A stretch of DNA of 64,000 nucleotides from Peribacillus loiseleuriae (GCF_001183985.1 NZ_LFZW01000001.1:505726-569725); one strand, 5' to 3'. Numbered from the stretch's first letter, positions 25,965 to 35,922 are shown. Translations and numbers: made by a program. The notes: generated by a model not told the origin, from the sequence alone.

Positions 25965-27401
25965 ATGGATTACAAGAGTACTGCAAAAGATATTTTAGAA
26001 GCACTTGGTGGGAAAGAAAATGTAACAGCGGCAGCTCATTGTGCGACAAGGCTAAGGTTAGTCGTGAACGATGAAAGTCAAATTGATCAAAAGCAGCTTG
26101 ATGAAATGGAGATTGTTAAGGGGACTTTCTCCACTGGTGGACAATATCAAATTATTTTAGGACCTGGAATTGTGAATGAAGTTTACAAAGATTTTGCTGA
26201 ATTAACGGATATTTCCGATATGTCAACGAGTGAAGTAAGCAGTGCAGGATCGAAGAAAATGAACCCTATACAACGATTTGTGAAAATGCTTTCGGATATT
26301 TTCGTACCCATTATTCCAGCAATCGTAGCTGGTGGTTTGTTAATGGGTTTGAATAATTTATTAACAGCGCCTGATTTTTTCATGGAAGGAAAATCATTAA
26401 TTGATGCATATCCCAACATGGCGGACCTTGCTGCACTTATTAATACATTTGCAAACGCAGCTTTTGTCTTTTTACCAATATTAATCGGATTCTCTGCGAC
26501 GAAACGGTTTGGCGGTAATCCGTATTTGGGTGCAACCTTAGGGATGTTAATGGTGCATCCAGATTTACTGAATGGCTATGGCTATGCGAACGCAGTAGCA
26601 AGCGGGGAAGTACCGATATGGAAAATATTTGGTTTTGGAATTGAAAAAGTTGGTTATCAAGGGACTGTACTGCCTGTACTTGCTTCATCCTTTATTTTGG
26701 CTAAATTAGAAACATTGCTAAGAAGAAGAGTCCCTTCGGTATTGGATAACTTGGTCACACCATTACTCTCAATTTTCATTACTGGAATTCTTACATTTAT
26801 CATAGTTGGACCATTAACAAGAGGTGCTGGTAATGCAGTAACGGATGGACTTGTTTGGCTTTATGATTCTGCTGGCTTTATTGGTGGTGGGTTATTCGGT
26901 TTATTATATGCACCGATTGTTATTACAGGTATGCACCATAGTTTTTTAGCGGTTGAAACTCAGTTACTCGCCGATGTAGTCAAAACAGGAGGCTCGTTTA
27001 TTTTCCCGATTGCTGCCATGTCTAATGTGGCGCAAGGGGCTGCAACTTTGGCGGTATTATTGCTAACGACGAATGCAAAGTTAAAAGGAGTCGCATCTGC
27101 CGCGGGTATTTCTGCTTTACTAGGGATTACAGAACCAGCAATGTTCGGAGTGAACTTGAAATTGAGATATCCTTTCTTTGGAGCAATTGTAGGTGCGGCA
27201 GTAGGTTCTGCTTTTATTGCGTTGTTTAAAGTGAAGGCGATTGCTTTAGGAGCAGCTGGTCTTCCAGGGATTATTTCGATTAAGCCTGGAATGATGATAC
27301 TTTATATTATAGGGATGGTCATTACTTTTGCGGTTGCCTTTGCTGTGACAATTCTTCTCGGCAAACGTGATGCAAAGAAGAATGGGGTAACGACATCGTA
27401 A
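25965..27401 (+). CDS. scrA: Sucrose PTS enzyme IIBC
   Basis: A 478-residue PTS permease. The IIB domain is N-terminal with the phosphorylated Cys in AAAHCATRLRLVV. The IIC membrane domain follows from about residue 105, with the conserved GITEPAMFGVNLKLRYPF near the end. It has no IIA domain, so phosphate must come from another IIA-Glc type protein. ATG 25965 is nine bases behind AAAGGTG; earlier in-frame starts overlap that site. It imports sucrose as sucrose 6-phosphate for the next gene. It belongs to the glucose-sucrose family and is a paralog of the trehalose IIBC at 32621. Confidence 0.9.
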   Translation: MDYKSTAKDILEALGGKENVTAAAHCATRLRLVVNDESQIDQKQLDEMEIVKGTFSTGGQYQIILGPGIVNEVYKDFAELTDISDMSTSEVSSAGSKKMNPIQRFVKMLSDIFVPIIPAIVAGGLLMGLNNLLTAPDFFMEGKSLIDAYPNMADLAALINTFANAAFVFLPILIGFSATKRFGGNPYLGATLGMLMVHPDLLNGYGYANAVASGEVPIWKIFGFGIEKVGYQGTVLPVLASSFILAKLETLLRRRVPSVLDNLVTPLLSIFITGILTFIIVGPLTRGAGNAVTDGLVWLYDSAGFIGGGLFGLLYAPIVITGMHHSFLAVETQLLADVVKTGGSFIFPIAAMSNVAQGAATLAVLLLTTNAKLKGVASAAGISALLGITEPAMFGVNLKLRYPFFGAIVGAAVGSAFIALFKVKAIALGAAGLPGIISIKPGMMILYIIGMVITFAVAFAVTILLGKRDAKKNGVTTS

Positions 27402-27468
27402 TACAATACTGGGAATAAAGGGATCCATCACGGATTTCTCACTATTTCATAATGGGGAGTGAACGATT

Positions 27469-28935
27469 ATGTGGACGAGAGAGCAACGCTACCGCCGACT
27501 AGAGGAAGCAACACCAGAAGAAATAGCTAGTCTATTAGAAATAGTCCATGCTTGCCCTTTTAGACAGACATTCCACATCCAACCTCCAATGGGGTTAATG
27601 AATGATCCGAATGGCTTGGCTTATTTTGACGGATATTATCATGTATTTTACCAATGGTTCCCTCTAGGACCTGTTCATGGGGTAAAATATTGGTATCATA
27701 TGAAATCTACTGATCTTGTTACTTGGAGTGATGAAGGACCTGCGATACGTCCTGATCAAGATTTTGACTCACACGGGGCTTATTCTGGGAGTGCATTAGA
27801 GCGGGATGGTGAGCTTTATCTGATGTATACAGGCAATAAACGTGATGAAAACTGGCTACGGTATCCTTCGCAATGCATCGCTGTGATGAACCAAAGTGGG
27901 GAAATTTCAAAGTGGCAAGATCCAGTAATTTCAAAACCGCCTAATGGATATACAGAGCATTTTCGTGATCCAAAGGTATGGAAAGGAGATGCGGGTTTTT
28001 GTGCTATCATCGGTGCGCAACGTGAAAATTTGACTGGGACCGTCCTTCTATATAGCAGTCCAGATATGGAAACTTGGAAGTTTGATGGGGAATTGGAAAC
28101 AAGTCTGCCAAACTTCGGTTATATGTGGGAGTGCCCAGATTATTTTGAACTAGACAATTCTGGTGTGCTCATCTTTTCCCCACAAGGAATTGAAACAAAG
28201 GATGACGAATTTCAAAACATCTATCAATCAGGTTATCTGATAGGTAATAAAGTTAATCTGGCGAGCCGAGAATTTCATCATGGAGAATTTAAAGAGCTTG
28301 ATAGAGGGTTTGATTTCTATGCCCCGCAAACGATGGTAGACCCTCATGGCCGAAAAATTCTCATTGGTTGGATGGGGTTACCGGAGATTGATTATCCGAC
28401 AGATAAAAATGGCTGGGCACATTGTCTGACGATTCCTAGAGAATTGTCGATTCAAAATGGAAAACTGATTCAAACTCCCGTTGAGGAGCTGCAAGCATTA
28501 AGGAAACAAAAGATAAAGGTTCAGGCACATATTGAGAATGAGATCAAATCCATTGAGGGTTTGGCTGGAACTACTTTTGAAATGAAAATAAAGGTAGCGA
28601 GGCTTGATGCTGCAGAATTCGGAATAGAATTTCGCGCAAATGACAGAAAGAAAACTGTGCTGACGTACGAAGCAAAGCGTAAAAGATTACTTCTAGATAG
28701 AAGTCTTTCTGGAGAGGATGTTGGGATAGAATACGGGACAGGACGAGCTTGTTCATTGGATTCCGAAATAGTAACGGTTCACCTTTTTGTTGATGTCTCT
28801 TCCGTAGAAATATTTATCAACGACGGTGAGGAAGTCTTTACATCTCGGATTTTCCCTGAAGAAGATGGTCAAGACATCCGATTCTTTGCCAATCATGGAA
28901 GTGTGGATATGACTGTGGAAAAATGGGCGATATAA
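27469..28935 (+). CDS. scrB: Sucrose-6-phosphate hydrolase (GH32)
   Basis: A 488-residue glycoside hydrolase family 32 enzyme that splits sucrose 6-phosphate into glucose 6-phosphate and fructose. The nucleophile is in GLMNDPNGLAYF (N-terminal), the transition-state Asp in HFRDPKVW and the acid/base Glu in MWECPDYF. A C-terminal beta-sandwich ends the protein. GGGGAGTGA precedes ATG. No signal peptide is seen, which fits a cytoplasmic enzyme acting after PTS uptake. It is third in scrR-scrA-scrB-scrK. Confidence 0.93.
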   Translation: MWTREQRYRRLEEATPEEIASLLEIVHACPFRQTFHIQPPMGLMNDPNGLAYFDGYYHVFYQWFPLGPVHGVKYWYHMKSTDLVTWSDEGPAIRPDQDFDSHGAYSGSALERDGELYLMYTGNKRDENWLRYPSQCIAVMNQSGEISKWQDPVISKPPNGYTEHFRDPKVWKGDAGFCAIIGAQRENLTGTVLLYSSPDMETWKFDGELETSLPNFGYMWECPDYFELDNSGVLIFSPQGIETKDDEFQNIYQSGYLIGNKVNLASREFHHGEFKELDRGFDFYAPQTMVDPHGRKILIGWMGLPEIDYPTDKNGWAHCLTIPRELSIQNGKLIQTPVEELQALRKQKIKVQAHIENEIKSIEGLAGTTFEMKIKVARLDAAEFGIEFRANDRKKTVLTYEAKRKRLLLDRSLSGEDVGIEYGTGRACSLDSEIVTVHLFVDVSSVEIFINDGEEVFTSRIFPEEDGQDIRFFANHGSVDMTVEKWAI

Positions 28936-28956
28936 GGAGAAAGAGAGGGCTTTAAA

Positions 28957-29943
28957 ATGGGATCACTATATTCAATAGGTGAAGTATTAATTGATTTTAT
29001 ACCACTTCAAAAAGGGTTGGCCTTAAAAGATGTGGTTTCATTCGAACGTGCTCCTGGTGGCGCGCCTGCAAATGTTGCAGCAACAGTGGCTAAGCTGGGC
29101 GGTGTTGCTTATATGATTAGTAAAGTGGGCGATGATGCCTTTGGAGACTTTTTGAGGAAGCAATTGGAAGAAGTTGGTGTTAAGACAGACAAATTATTAA
29201 TAACCAAAGAAGCGAATACTGGATTAGCATTTGTTTCGTTGCGTGAAGATGGAGAAAGAGATTTTTCATTTTATCGTAAGCCTTCTGCAGATTTGTTATT
29301 TTCAGAATCTGAAGTTGAAGAAGATTGGTTTTCGAAAGGAGATATTTTGCATTTTTGCTCTGTAGATTTAGTAGAAAGTCCAATGAAATATGCTCATAAA
29401 AAAGCAATTAAACAAGCACAGGAAAAAGGAAGTCTTATCAGCTTTGACCCGAATGTAAGGCTGCCATTATGGGATCGTCCAGAAACATGCAGAGAAGCCA
29501 TTCGAGAATTTATCCCCATGGCCGATATAATCAAGATATCTGATGAAGAATTATCTTTCATTACCGGGTTTGAAGATGAAAAAGAAGCTATTTCCTCACT
29601 TTTTACTGGTCATGTTAAAATGGTCATCTATACGAAAGGTGCCGCGGGTGCTACTCTTTATGGCAGAGACTTTTCTTACACATCAAAGGGGTATTCTGTA
29701 AATGTTCAGGATACGACTGGAGCAGGTGATGCTTTTATTGGGGCTTTCCTACATCTTTTATTAGAAAGTGGAATAAGTCCATCTCAGCTTGAAGAATTCG
29801 CAAGGAAGCATCACGAAGAGCTTCTTACATTTTCAAATGCTTGTGGTGCACTTACGACAACGGGAAAAGGGGCCATTGGTTCTCTGCCTACAAAAAAACA
29901 AATCATTGAACTCGTGACTGGAGGGGGAATTGTTTTAAGTTAA
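28957..29943 (+). CDS. scrK: Fructokinase (PfkB family)
   Basis: A 328-residue PfkB-type sugar kinase. Motif 1 is APGGAPANVAATVAKLGG and motif 2 DTTGAGDAFIGAFL with the catalytic Asp. AGGAGAAAGAGAGGG lies upstream of ATG. Twenty-one bases after scrB, it phosphorylates the fructose released from sucrose 6-phosphate and completes the pathway into glycolysis. It is followed by a strong hairpin. Confidence 0.92.
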   Translation: MGSLYSIGEVLIDFIPLQKGLALKDVVSFERAPGGAPANVAATVAKLGGVAYMISKVGDDAFGDFLRKQLEEVGVKTDKLLITKEANTGLAFVSLREDGERDFSFYRKPSADLLFSESEVEEDWFSKGDILHFCSVDLVESPMKYAHKKAIKQAQEKGSLISFDPNVRLPLWDRPETCREAIREFIPMADIIKISDEELSFITGFEDEKEAISSLFTGHVKMVIYTKGAAGATLYGRDFSYTSKGYSVNVQDTTGAGDAFIGAFLHLLLESGISPSQLEEFARKHHEELLTFSNACGALTTTGKGAIGSLPTKKQIIELVTGGGIVLS

Positions 29944-29967
29944 GTGAATTGTAATCGAGTTGATACC

Positions 29968-30014
29968 AAGAAGATCAATGTGCATGTTTCAATCTAATGC
30001 ACATTGGTCTTCTT
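29968..30014 (+). terminator. Terminator of the scr operon
   Basis: An 18-base arm at 29968-29985 (core ATCAATGTGCAT) pairs with 29997-30014 (core ATGCACATTGGT), with one wobble. A T-run is short, but the stem is strong. Confidence 0.7.
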
Positions 30015-30022
30015 ATAGAGGC

Positions 30023-30223
30023 TGTTCAAAAATTCCGGTAAAAAAGCTTGAGAATTGCTTCAAAGCTCATGAATGACCTTCTGTTAAGATAGCGCACGTC
30101 GACGAGCAACACAGGTCAGCGTATCCTGTGTAAGCCTGATCCTCACGCATTACTGCATACGTGAAAGGTTTGAGACGATCGCTCGCAGAACTTCTCGGCT
30201 CTTTTTATTCTCCTTTTTGAACA
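30023..30223. repeat. MITE-like repeat, copy 1
   Basis: A 201-bp element starting TGTTCAAAAATTCCGGTAAA and ending CTCCTTTTTGAACA, so the ends are inverted repeats. It closely matches the copy at 39324-39494 (shared ATGACCTTCTGTTAA and AACTTCTCGGCTCTTTTTAT). No coding content is seen. Confidence 0.75.
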
Positions 30224-30251
30224 TGCGATTAAATATATAATGAATGACTGA

Positions 30252-31163
30252 TTAATTCTCAAATGGTTTAATCTGACGGTATAGTTGTTCGGTTATTGGT
30301 AATTTGATGCCCACTTTTTCAGCAAGCCGAAGTGCTCCGCCTTGTATGTGTTCAACTTCTAGAGTCAGTTCTTTACGGCGATCTTGATGCATGGATGAGG
30401 TGGACTCCTCTGGAAGCTTATCAAATTGTTTCATAAACTGAGCGATGTGTTCCTCGTTAATAGCCACTCCATTTAAGTTCGCGAGCCCTTTCATTTCTAG
30501 AAGTACTTGGTGAAGTAGTTCGAATGTATCTGGATATTTTCGTATTGTTCCAATTGAAAAGTTGGTCGCTGTCGTGACCCCTGAGAAGGCGGTAATGAAT
30601 ATATACTTTTTCCATAATTCAAGCATAATGTCATTAGAATAGTGCACATTCATAATGGCGTTGCGTGAAATTTCTTCAAGTTCTTTACAGATACTTTGCT
30701 GAGAGGGATGGAGAGGACCAAATAAAAGATCATGGCTGCTGCTCGTATGGACAACATGCCCTTTTTCATCCAGTGTTGTAATAATATACGCACTACCGCC
30801 GATTATAGCTTCTTCACCTAATTCTTTTTGAAGAAGGGCAATATGCTCAAGTCCGTTTAATAGAGGGATTACCTTAGCGCCCCTATCGACTAACGTTTTA
30901 AGGGCAGGTATGGTTCCTTGTAAATGGTAGCCTTTCACAGCGAGGACGACAAGGTCGGGGTCTGTCAGCCCATCCAGGTTGTCTGCGAAATGAAGGTCAT
31001 TAAACACATAATTACCGTGTGAACTAGTAATATACAAACCATTTTCGCTTAAAAGTCTTGCACGATTTTCACGCACAAGAAACTGTACATGTTGACCTGC
31101 TTCTTGCCACCTTGCGCCATAATAAGCCCCTATTGCACCTGCACCAATAATTACGATATTCAA
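30252..31163 (-). CDS. panE: 2-dehydropantoate 2-reductase family protein
   Basis: About 303 residues of the ApbA/PanE family, which reduces ketopantoate to pantoate with NADPH for pantothenate and CoA synthesis. The N-terminal nucleotide motif is IVIIGAGAIGAYYGARW, with LNGLEHIALL and the Lys-containing LWKKYIFITAFSG in the catalytic domain. The start is TTG 31163, seven bases after GCGAGGTG; an in-frame GTG overlaps that site. It stands alone, so another ketoacid reductase role is possible. Confidence 0.83.
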   Translation of the reverse strand: MNIVIIGAGAIGAYYGARWQEAGQHVQFLVRENRARLLSENGLYITSSHGNYVFNDLHFADNLDGLTDPDLVVLAVKGYHLQGTIPALKTLVDRGAKVIPLLNGLEHIALLQKELGEEAIIGGSAYIITTLDEKGHVVHTSSSHDLLFGPLHPSQQSICKELEEISRNAIMNVHYSNDIMLELWKKYIFITAFSGVTTATNFSIGTIRKYPDTFELLHQVLLEMKGLANLNGVAINEEHIAQFMKQFDKLPEESTSSMHQDRRKELTLEVEHIQGGALRLAEKVGIKLPITEQLYRQIKPFEN

Positions 31164-31315
31164 GATAAGCACCTCGCTTTTAATAATTCAAGCTTGAAAC
31201 GATCCAAGCTTCTTCATCTTATCACTTATTAGATTTTTAAAGTATGAAATTGTTAAAAAAAGCTAATTTTCAAATAAACAAAAAAGAGAATGTTTATAGA
31301 CATCCTCCCTTTTCA

Positions 31316-31855
31316 TTAATAATAAATTCGAACATTTACGGTTTTTATACCCCAATTGAGTGCGTGTTTTTTTGATGGCATAAATACGTCGATTTTGTTT
31401 CCTTTAATGGCGCTGCCTTTATCAGCTGCGATGGCATATCCGTATCCATCGACATAAACTTTTGTACCAAGTGGAATGAGTTTAGGATCAACGGAAATCA
31501 CTTTAAGTGATGGGTTTTTCTTTAAATTCAATCCAGTTGATGTGATCCCGCTGCACCCTTTGCAATCTGCGCTGTAGGCAGACGCTTTAATGGTAATCGT
31601 TTTATATGCTCCTTTTACTTGAGCGGGCTTTGCTTGTATTTGTGAAGCAGATACTGTTAAAACTTGTTTTGGTTTGATTGCAGGACTCTTTAGATTATTC
31701 CAAGTTGTTATTTGATTAACTGTTACATTATGTTTTTTTGCTATGTTGTAAAGTGTATCGCCTTTTTTGACTTCATATGTATTCGCTGATGCAACGCCGG
31801 AAAACCCAAATAGTAGAAAAAAGGTAGCTGTTAAATAGACTAGATATTTTTTCAA
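31316..31855 (-). CDS. LysM-3D domain cell wall protein (YocH-like)
   Basis: A 179-residue secreted protein. A signal peptide covers the first 24 residues (ends SGVASA). One LysM repeat follows (YEVKKGDTLYNIAKKHNVTV), then a C-terminal 3D domain with VDPKLIPLGTKVYVDGYG and AADKGSAIKGNKIDVF, whose three Asp residues give the name. This is the layout of YocH and related stationary-phase muralytic or cell-wall binding proteins (lytic transglycosylase-like fold). The start is TTG 31855 behind AAAGGAG. The 765-bp region upstream up to treP holds only the trehalose promoter. Confidence 0.9.
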   Translation of the reverse strand: MKKYLVYLTATFFLLFGFSGVASANTYEVKKGDTLYNIAKKHNVTVNQITTWNNLKSPAIKPKQVLTVSASQIQAKPAQVKGAYKTITIKASAYSADCKGCSGITSTGLNLKKNPSLKVISVDPKLIPLGTKVYVDGYGYAIAADKGSAIKGNKIDVFMPSKKHALNWGIKTVNVRIYY

Positions 31856-32506
31856 AATGATAGTCTCCTTTGTCGTAATTTAATAGACTTAGCATAACAG
31901 GAGAGTATGACAGTAATATTTCATTCTAATAGTAATTATGTTACAAAATAGAGTCAATTCTATAATTTGTGTAATATTATAGATTATTTTGCAGTGGATT
32001 TAGGTTGGAAAAGCGCGATAAAGCAGGTATTTTTCCGAAATTGTTAGAGTTTAGAGGGGGGCAATTATTAGTTTTTACGAAATTGAACTGAAAATTCTGA
32101 TGAAAAATTCATTAATTAGTAAACATCTTATATATTTTAATACGCTGATAGAATAGATAAGATAATTCAAGATTTTGTTAAACTAGCCTCTATATAGCAT
32201 TCTAAATAGTGAGACCAAGAATAATGTACCTTTGAATATAGTAAAACTCGTTTTGAAATCTACTTTTCAATTCGAGCTAGAAAAGTGTCCATTCTGGCTT
32301 GAGAAACGCTCATTTCCACGCGTAATCTCAATTTTTAATGGCTAAAAGCTTTCTTTTACACCTTACTTTTGAGGGAAATGACCCGAAATCGGATGTTTCC
32401 ATAACATATTGATTTTGCTACAACTTTTTCTAGATAAGCCTCAAAAGTATAACGTTCGGTGAATTTTTTTATGAATTGATATTACTGAAAGCGGTTTAAA
32501 AATCTA

Positions 32507-32535
32507 TTGACAAAGATGTATATACAAGTTAATAT
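32507..32535 (+). promoter_or_regulatory. treP promoter
   Basis: TTGACA (32507-32512) and TAATAT (32530-32535) with a 17-base spacer. The spacer contains TreR operator 1. Confidence 0.65.
32516..32532. promoter_or_regulatory. TreR operator 1
   Basis: ATGTATATACAAGTTAA, centred on the palindrome TGTATATACA, resembles the known Bacillus TreR operator. It is repeated exactly at 32553-32569, 37 bases later. Confidence 0.75.
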
Positions 32536-32548
32536 GAAAGCGTGATCA
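32535..32548. promoter_or_regulatory. cre site in the tre promoter
   Basis: TGAAAGCGTGATCA matches the cre consensus TGNAANCGNNNNCA at every defined position and lies between the two TreR operators. A weaker match starts at 32486. Confidence 0.8.
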
Positions 32549-32552
32549 AAAT

Positions 32553-32569
32553 ATGTATATACAAGTTAA
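32553..32569. promoter_or_regulatory. TreR operator 2
   Basis: An exact copy of the 17-base operator at 32516, downstream of the -10 and cre, about 50 bases before the treP start. Confidence 0.75.
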
Positions 32570-32620
32570 GAAAAGCTTGGTATATGTTATCTTATACCAG
32601 AATGTTAGGGGGAGAAAAGA

Positions 32621-34063
32621 TTGAGCAAATATAAAGAACCAGCAAAAGATCTTTTGAAACATATCGGAGGCAGTAATAACATTTCTGTGGTAACTCATTG
32701 TGCGACAAGAATGCGATTTGTGTTAAATGATCCAGAGAAAGCGGATATTGATAAAATTGAGGAGATTCAACTTGTAAAAGGAACATTTACACAAGGTGGA
32801 CAATTTCAAGTCATTATAGGCAACGAAGTTTCATCCTTTTATAATGACTTTATCAAAATGGCTGGTGTCAGTGATACGTCGAAAGAAGAAGCAAAAGTCG
32901 CTGCCAAGCAAAATATGAATGTCTTACAAAGAATGATTTCTCATTTAGCTGATATTTTTACACCATTAATTCCAGCACTTGTTGTCGGAGGCTTAATCCT
33001 TGGATTTAGAAATGTGATTGGAGATATTAAGCTTTTAGAAGGTGGAACAAAAACGCTAGTCGAGGTATCCCAATTCTGGTCGGGGGTACATGCTTTTCTA
33101 TGGTTAATTGGTGAAGCTATATTTCATTTCTTACCAGTTGGAATTACATGGGCTGTTGCAAGAAAAATGGGGGCTTCACAAATTCTTGGAATCGTACTAG
33201 GGATTACGCTAGTATCTCCTCAGCTTCTGAATGCATATGGAGTTGCGGGGGCTACAGAAATTCCATTCTGGGACTTTGGCTTTGCGAAAATAGAGATGAT
33301 CGGTTATCAAGCACAAGTCATTCCAGCTATTCTAGCAGGTCTAGTCTTTTCTTTTTTAGAATTAAAACTACGTAAAGTTGTTCCAAATGCAATTTCAATG
33401 ATTGTTGTCCCTTTCTTATCATTGGTACCAACGGTTTTACTTGCCCATATCGTTCTTGGTCCAATCGGCTGGCAAATCGGTTCTTGGGTTTCTGATATCG
33501 TTTATTCAGGATTAACATCGGCTTTTGGCTGGTTATTTGCAGCTGTATTTGGATTTGTCTATGCACCACTCGTTATCACAGGCTTGCATCATATGACGAA
33601 TGCTATAGATTTGCAACTCATGAGTGAGCTTGGTGGAACAAACCTTTGGCCGATGATTGCCTTATCTAATATTGCGCAAGGATCTGCTGTGCTTGCCATG
33701 ATTTTTATTAATCGAAAAGATGAAGAAGAAAAGCAAGTTTCCATTCCAGCGGCCATTTCCTGTTACTTAGGCGTAACGGAACCAGCCATGTTCGGAATTA
33801 ACTTAAAATATGGTTTTCCGTTTTTAGCGGCGATGATTGGCTCATTAGTTGCCGCGGTCATTTCAGTAGGCAGCAATGTGATGGCTAACTCTATCGGTGT
33901 TGGGGGAATACCAGGTATTCTTTCAATCCAACCTAAGTATATGACAGTATTTGCGCTAGCGATGGTTGTTGCCATTGTCATTCCGTTTGTGTTAACCATC
34001 ATTTTTGCTAAAACAAATACAGGAAAAATATCTTTTAAAAAATCTCGTTCCATAAAAGCATGA
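32621..34063 (+). CDS. treP: Trehalose PTS enzyme IIBC
   Basis: A 480-residue PTS permease. The IIB site is VVTHCATRMRFVL with the phosphorylated Cys, and the IIC membrane domain runs from about residue 105 to 470 with the conserved GVTEPAMFGINLKYGFPF. It has no IIA domain. The start is TTG 32621 behind AGGGGGAG. It takes up trehalose as trehalose 6-phosphate, split by the next gene. It is a paralog of scrA in this window but clearly separate, and its promoter carries TreR operators and a perfect cre. Confidence 0.92.
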   Translation: MSKYKEPAKDLLKHIGGSNNISVVTHCATRMRFVLNDPEKADIDKIEEIQLVKGTFTQGGQFQVIIGNEVSSFYNDFIKMAGVSDTSKEEAKVAAKQNMNVLQRMISHLADIFTPLIPALVVGGLILGFRNVIGDIKLLEGGTKTLVEVSQFWSGVHAFLWLIGEAIFHFLPVGITWAVARKMGASQILGIVLGITLVSPQLLNAYGVAGATEIPFWDFGFAKIEMIGYQAQVIPAILAGLVFSFLELKLRKVVPNAISMIVVPFLSLVPTVLLAHIVLGPIGWQIGSWVSDIVYSGLTSAFGWLFAAVFGFVYAPLVITGLHHMTNAIDLQLMSELGGTNLWPMIALSNIAQGSAVLAMIFINRKDEEEKQVSIPAAISCYLGVTEPAMFGINLKYGFPFLAAMIGSLVAAVISVGSNVMANSIGVGGIPGILSIQPKYMTVFALAMVVAIVIPFVLTIIFAKTNTGKISFKKSRSIKA

Positions 34064-34110
34064 AAACAAAAGGAGAGAATCATTCGTTACTCCTTTCTCG
34101 AAAATAAGAG

Positions 34111-34190
34111 TGTCCTATAAAGGGTCAGACCCCAGCTCTAAAAACACAATAACCGTGTATAGAGTATGAGGTCAGATCCCTTTTGGGACA
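34111..34190. repeat. 80-bp repeat with terminal inverted repeats between treP and treA
   Basis: Begins TGTCCTATAAAGGGTCAGAC and ends with GGTCAGATCCCTTTT then GGGACA; the two ends are imperfect inverted repeats. Half of a second copy lies at window positions 1-60. It lengthens the treP-treA gap to about 180 bp. Confidence 0.6.
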
Positions 34191-34245
34191 ACCTTTTTAA
34201 TTTATATCGAAAACAAAGACTACCTTAGAAATGGCGGTGTTCAGG

Positions 34246-35922
34246 ATGAACGAATGGTGGAGAAAGTCTACTGTTTATCAAATATATCCGAAGAGTTTTA
34301 ATGATACGACTGGAAGTGGTGTTGGCGATATCCAGGGAATTATCGAGAAACTTGATTATTTAAAAAAGCTTGGCATTGATGTGATTTGGCTAACGCCCGT
34401 TTATCAATCTCCCCAGCGTGATAATGGCTATGATATTAGCGATTATTACTCTATTCACGAAGAATACGGCACGATGGAGGATTTTCAGGATCTTCTAGCA
34501 AAGGCGCATGATCTAGACATTAAAGTGATTATAGATCTTGTCGTCAACCATACTTCTACAGAACATAAGTGGTTTAAGGAGGCGGCTGCATCGCTTGATA
34601 GTCCATATCGTGATTATTATATTTGGAAAGACCCGAAAGAGAACGGTGAGCCGAATAATTGGCTGTCCAAATTTGGTGGCCCTGCTTGGAAGTATGATGA
34701 AAAAACGAAACAATACTATCTCCATCTTTTCGATGAGACACAAGCGGATTTAAACTGGGAAAACCCAAAGCTTCGCCAAGATGTGTATCGAATGATGAAT
34801 TTTTGGTTTGAAAAAGGAATTGATGGTTTCCGACTTGATGTTATTAATTTGATTTCTAAAGATCAAACCTTTACAGATGATGACGGCTCTATTCTTCCAG
34901 GGGACGGCCGAAAGTTTTACACTGATGGACCTCGGGTTCATGAGTTTTTACAGGAAATGAATCGAGAAATATTGTCTCATTATGATAGTATGACAGTCGG
35001 CGAAATGTCCTCGACTTCGATTGAAGACTGTATTCACTATTCCAATCCTGACCGCAAAGAATTAAGTATGACCTTTAACTTCCATCATTTAAAAGTCGAT
35101 TATCCGAATGGTGAGAAGTGGGCAATTGGTGATTTTGACTTTTTTGCATTGAAAAAAATCCTCTCATCCTGGCAAACTGAAATGCAGCGGGGAGGAGGTT
35201 GGAATGCATTGTTCTGGTGTAATCATGACCAACCTCGAATCGTTTCCCGCTATGGCGATGATGGTACGTATCACAAGCAATCTGCGAAAATGCTTGCGAC
35301 AACGATTCATATGATGCAAGGTACCCCGTATATTTATCAAGGTGAAGAATTTGGCATGACGAATCCGAAGTTTAATCATATTGAGCAATACCGTGATGTC
35401 GAAACCCTTAATCATTATCGAATTATGAAAGAATCAGGCCAAACAGAAGAAGAAATCCTTTCGATCTTTCAAGAAAAATCGCGTGATAATTCACGGACAC
35501 CTGTACAATGGAACAATCAATCTCAAGCAGGTTTTACAACGGGTACGCCTTGGATTCCTGTTGCTGATAATTATTCTGATATTAATGCAGAAAAGGCGAT
35601 GGAGGATCAGGATTCGATTTTCTACCATTATCAAAAACTAATTGCGCTGCGTAAACAATACCCGATTATTACAGAGGGGGAATACCGTTTACTAGAGGAA
35701 AATCACCCTAAACTTTTTGTATATGAACGAGTATTAGAAAATGAACGATTACTTGTGATTAATAACTTTTATGGAGAAACGGCTGAGCTATCAATCTCTT
35801 CGGAACAATTGAGTGATTATCAAAATGAGATTTTGCTTTCAAATGTGGATGCTCCTGAACTTGCTGCGAATATGGAAATTGGACCTTACGAATCTTTTGT
35901 TTATCATTTGAAAAAGAAATGA
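34246..35922 (+). CDS. treA: Trehalose-6-phosphate hydrolase (GH13)
   Basis: About 558 residues, a glycoside hydrolase 13 enzyme that splits trehalose 6-phosphate into glucose and glucose 6-phosphate. The conserved GH13 regions are IDLVVNHTS, GFRLDVINLIS (nucleophile Asp), GEMSS (acid/base Glu) and FWCNHDQPR. The N terminus WWRKSTVYQIYPKSF is typical. ATG 34246 follows GGCGGTG at good spacing; ATG 34231 would overlap that site. It is the second gene of the trehalose operon. Confidence 0.93.
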   Translation: MNEWWRKSTVYQIYPKSFNDTTGSGVGDIQGIIEKLDYLKKLGIDVIWLTPVYQSPQRDNGYDISDYYSIHEEYGTMEDFQDLLAKAHDLDIKVIIDLVVNHTSTEHKWFKEAAASLDSPYRDYYIWKDPKENGEPNNWLSKFGGPAWKYDEKTKQYYLHLFDETQADLNWENPKLRQDVYRMMNFWFEKGIDGFRLDVINLISKDQTFTDDDGSILPGDGRKFYTDGPRVHEFLQEMNREILSHYDSMTVGEMSSTSIEDCIHYSNPDRKELSMTFNFHHLKVDYPNGEKWAIGDFDFFALKKILSSWQTEMQRGGGWNALFWCNHDQPRIVSRYGDDGTYHKQSAKMLATTIHMMQGTPYIYQGEEFGMTNPKFNHIEQYRDVETLNHYRIMKESGQTEEEILSIFQEKSRDNSRTPVQWNNQSQAGFTTGTPWIPVADNYSDINAEKAMEDQDSIFYHYQKLIALRKQYPIITEGEYRLLEENHPKLFVYERVLENERLLVINNFYGETAELSISSEQLSDYQNEILLSNVDAPELAANMEIGPYESFVYHLKKK

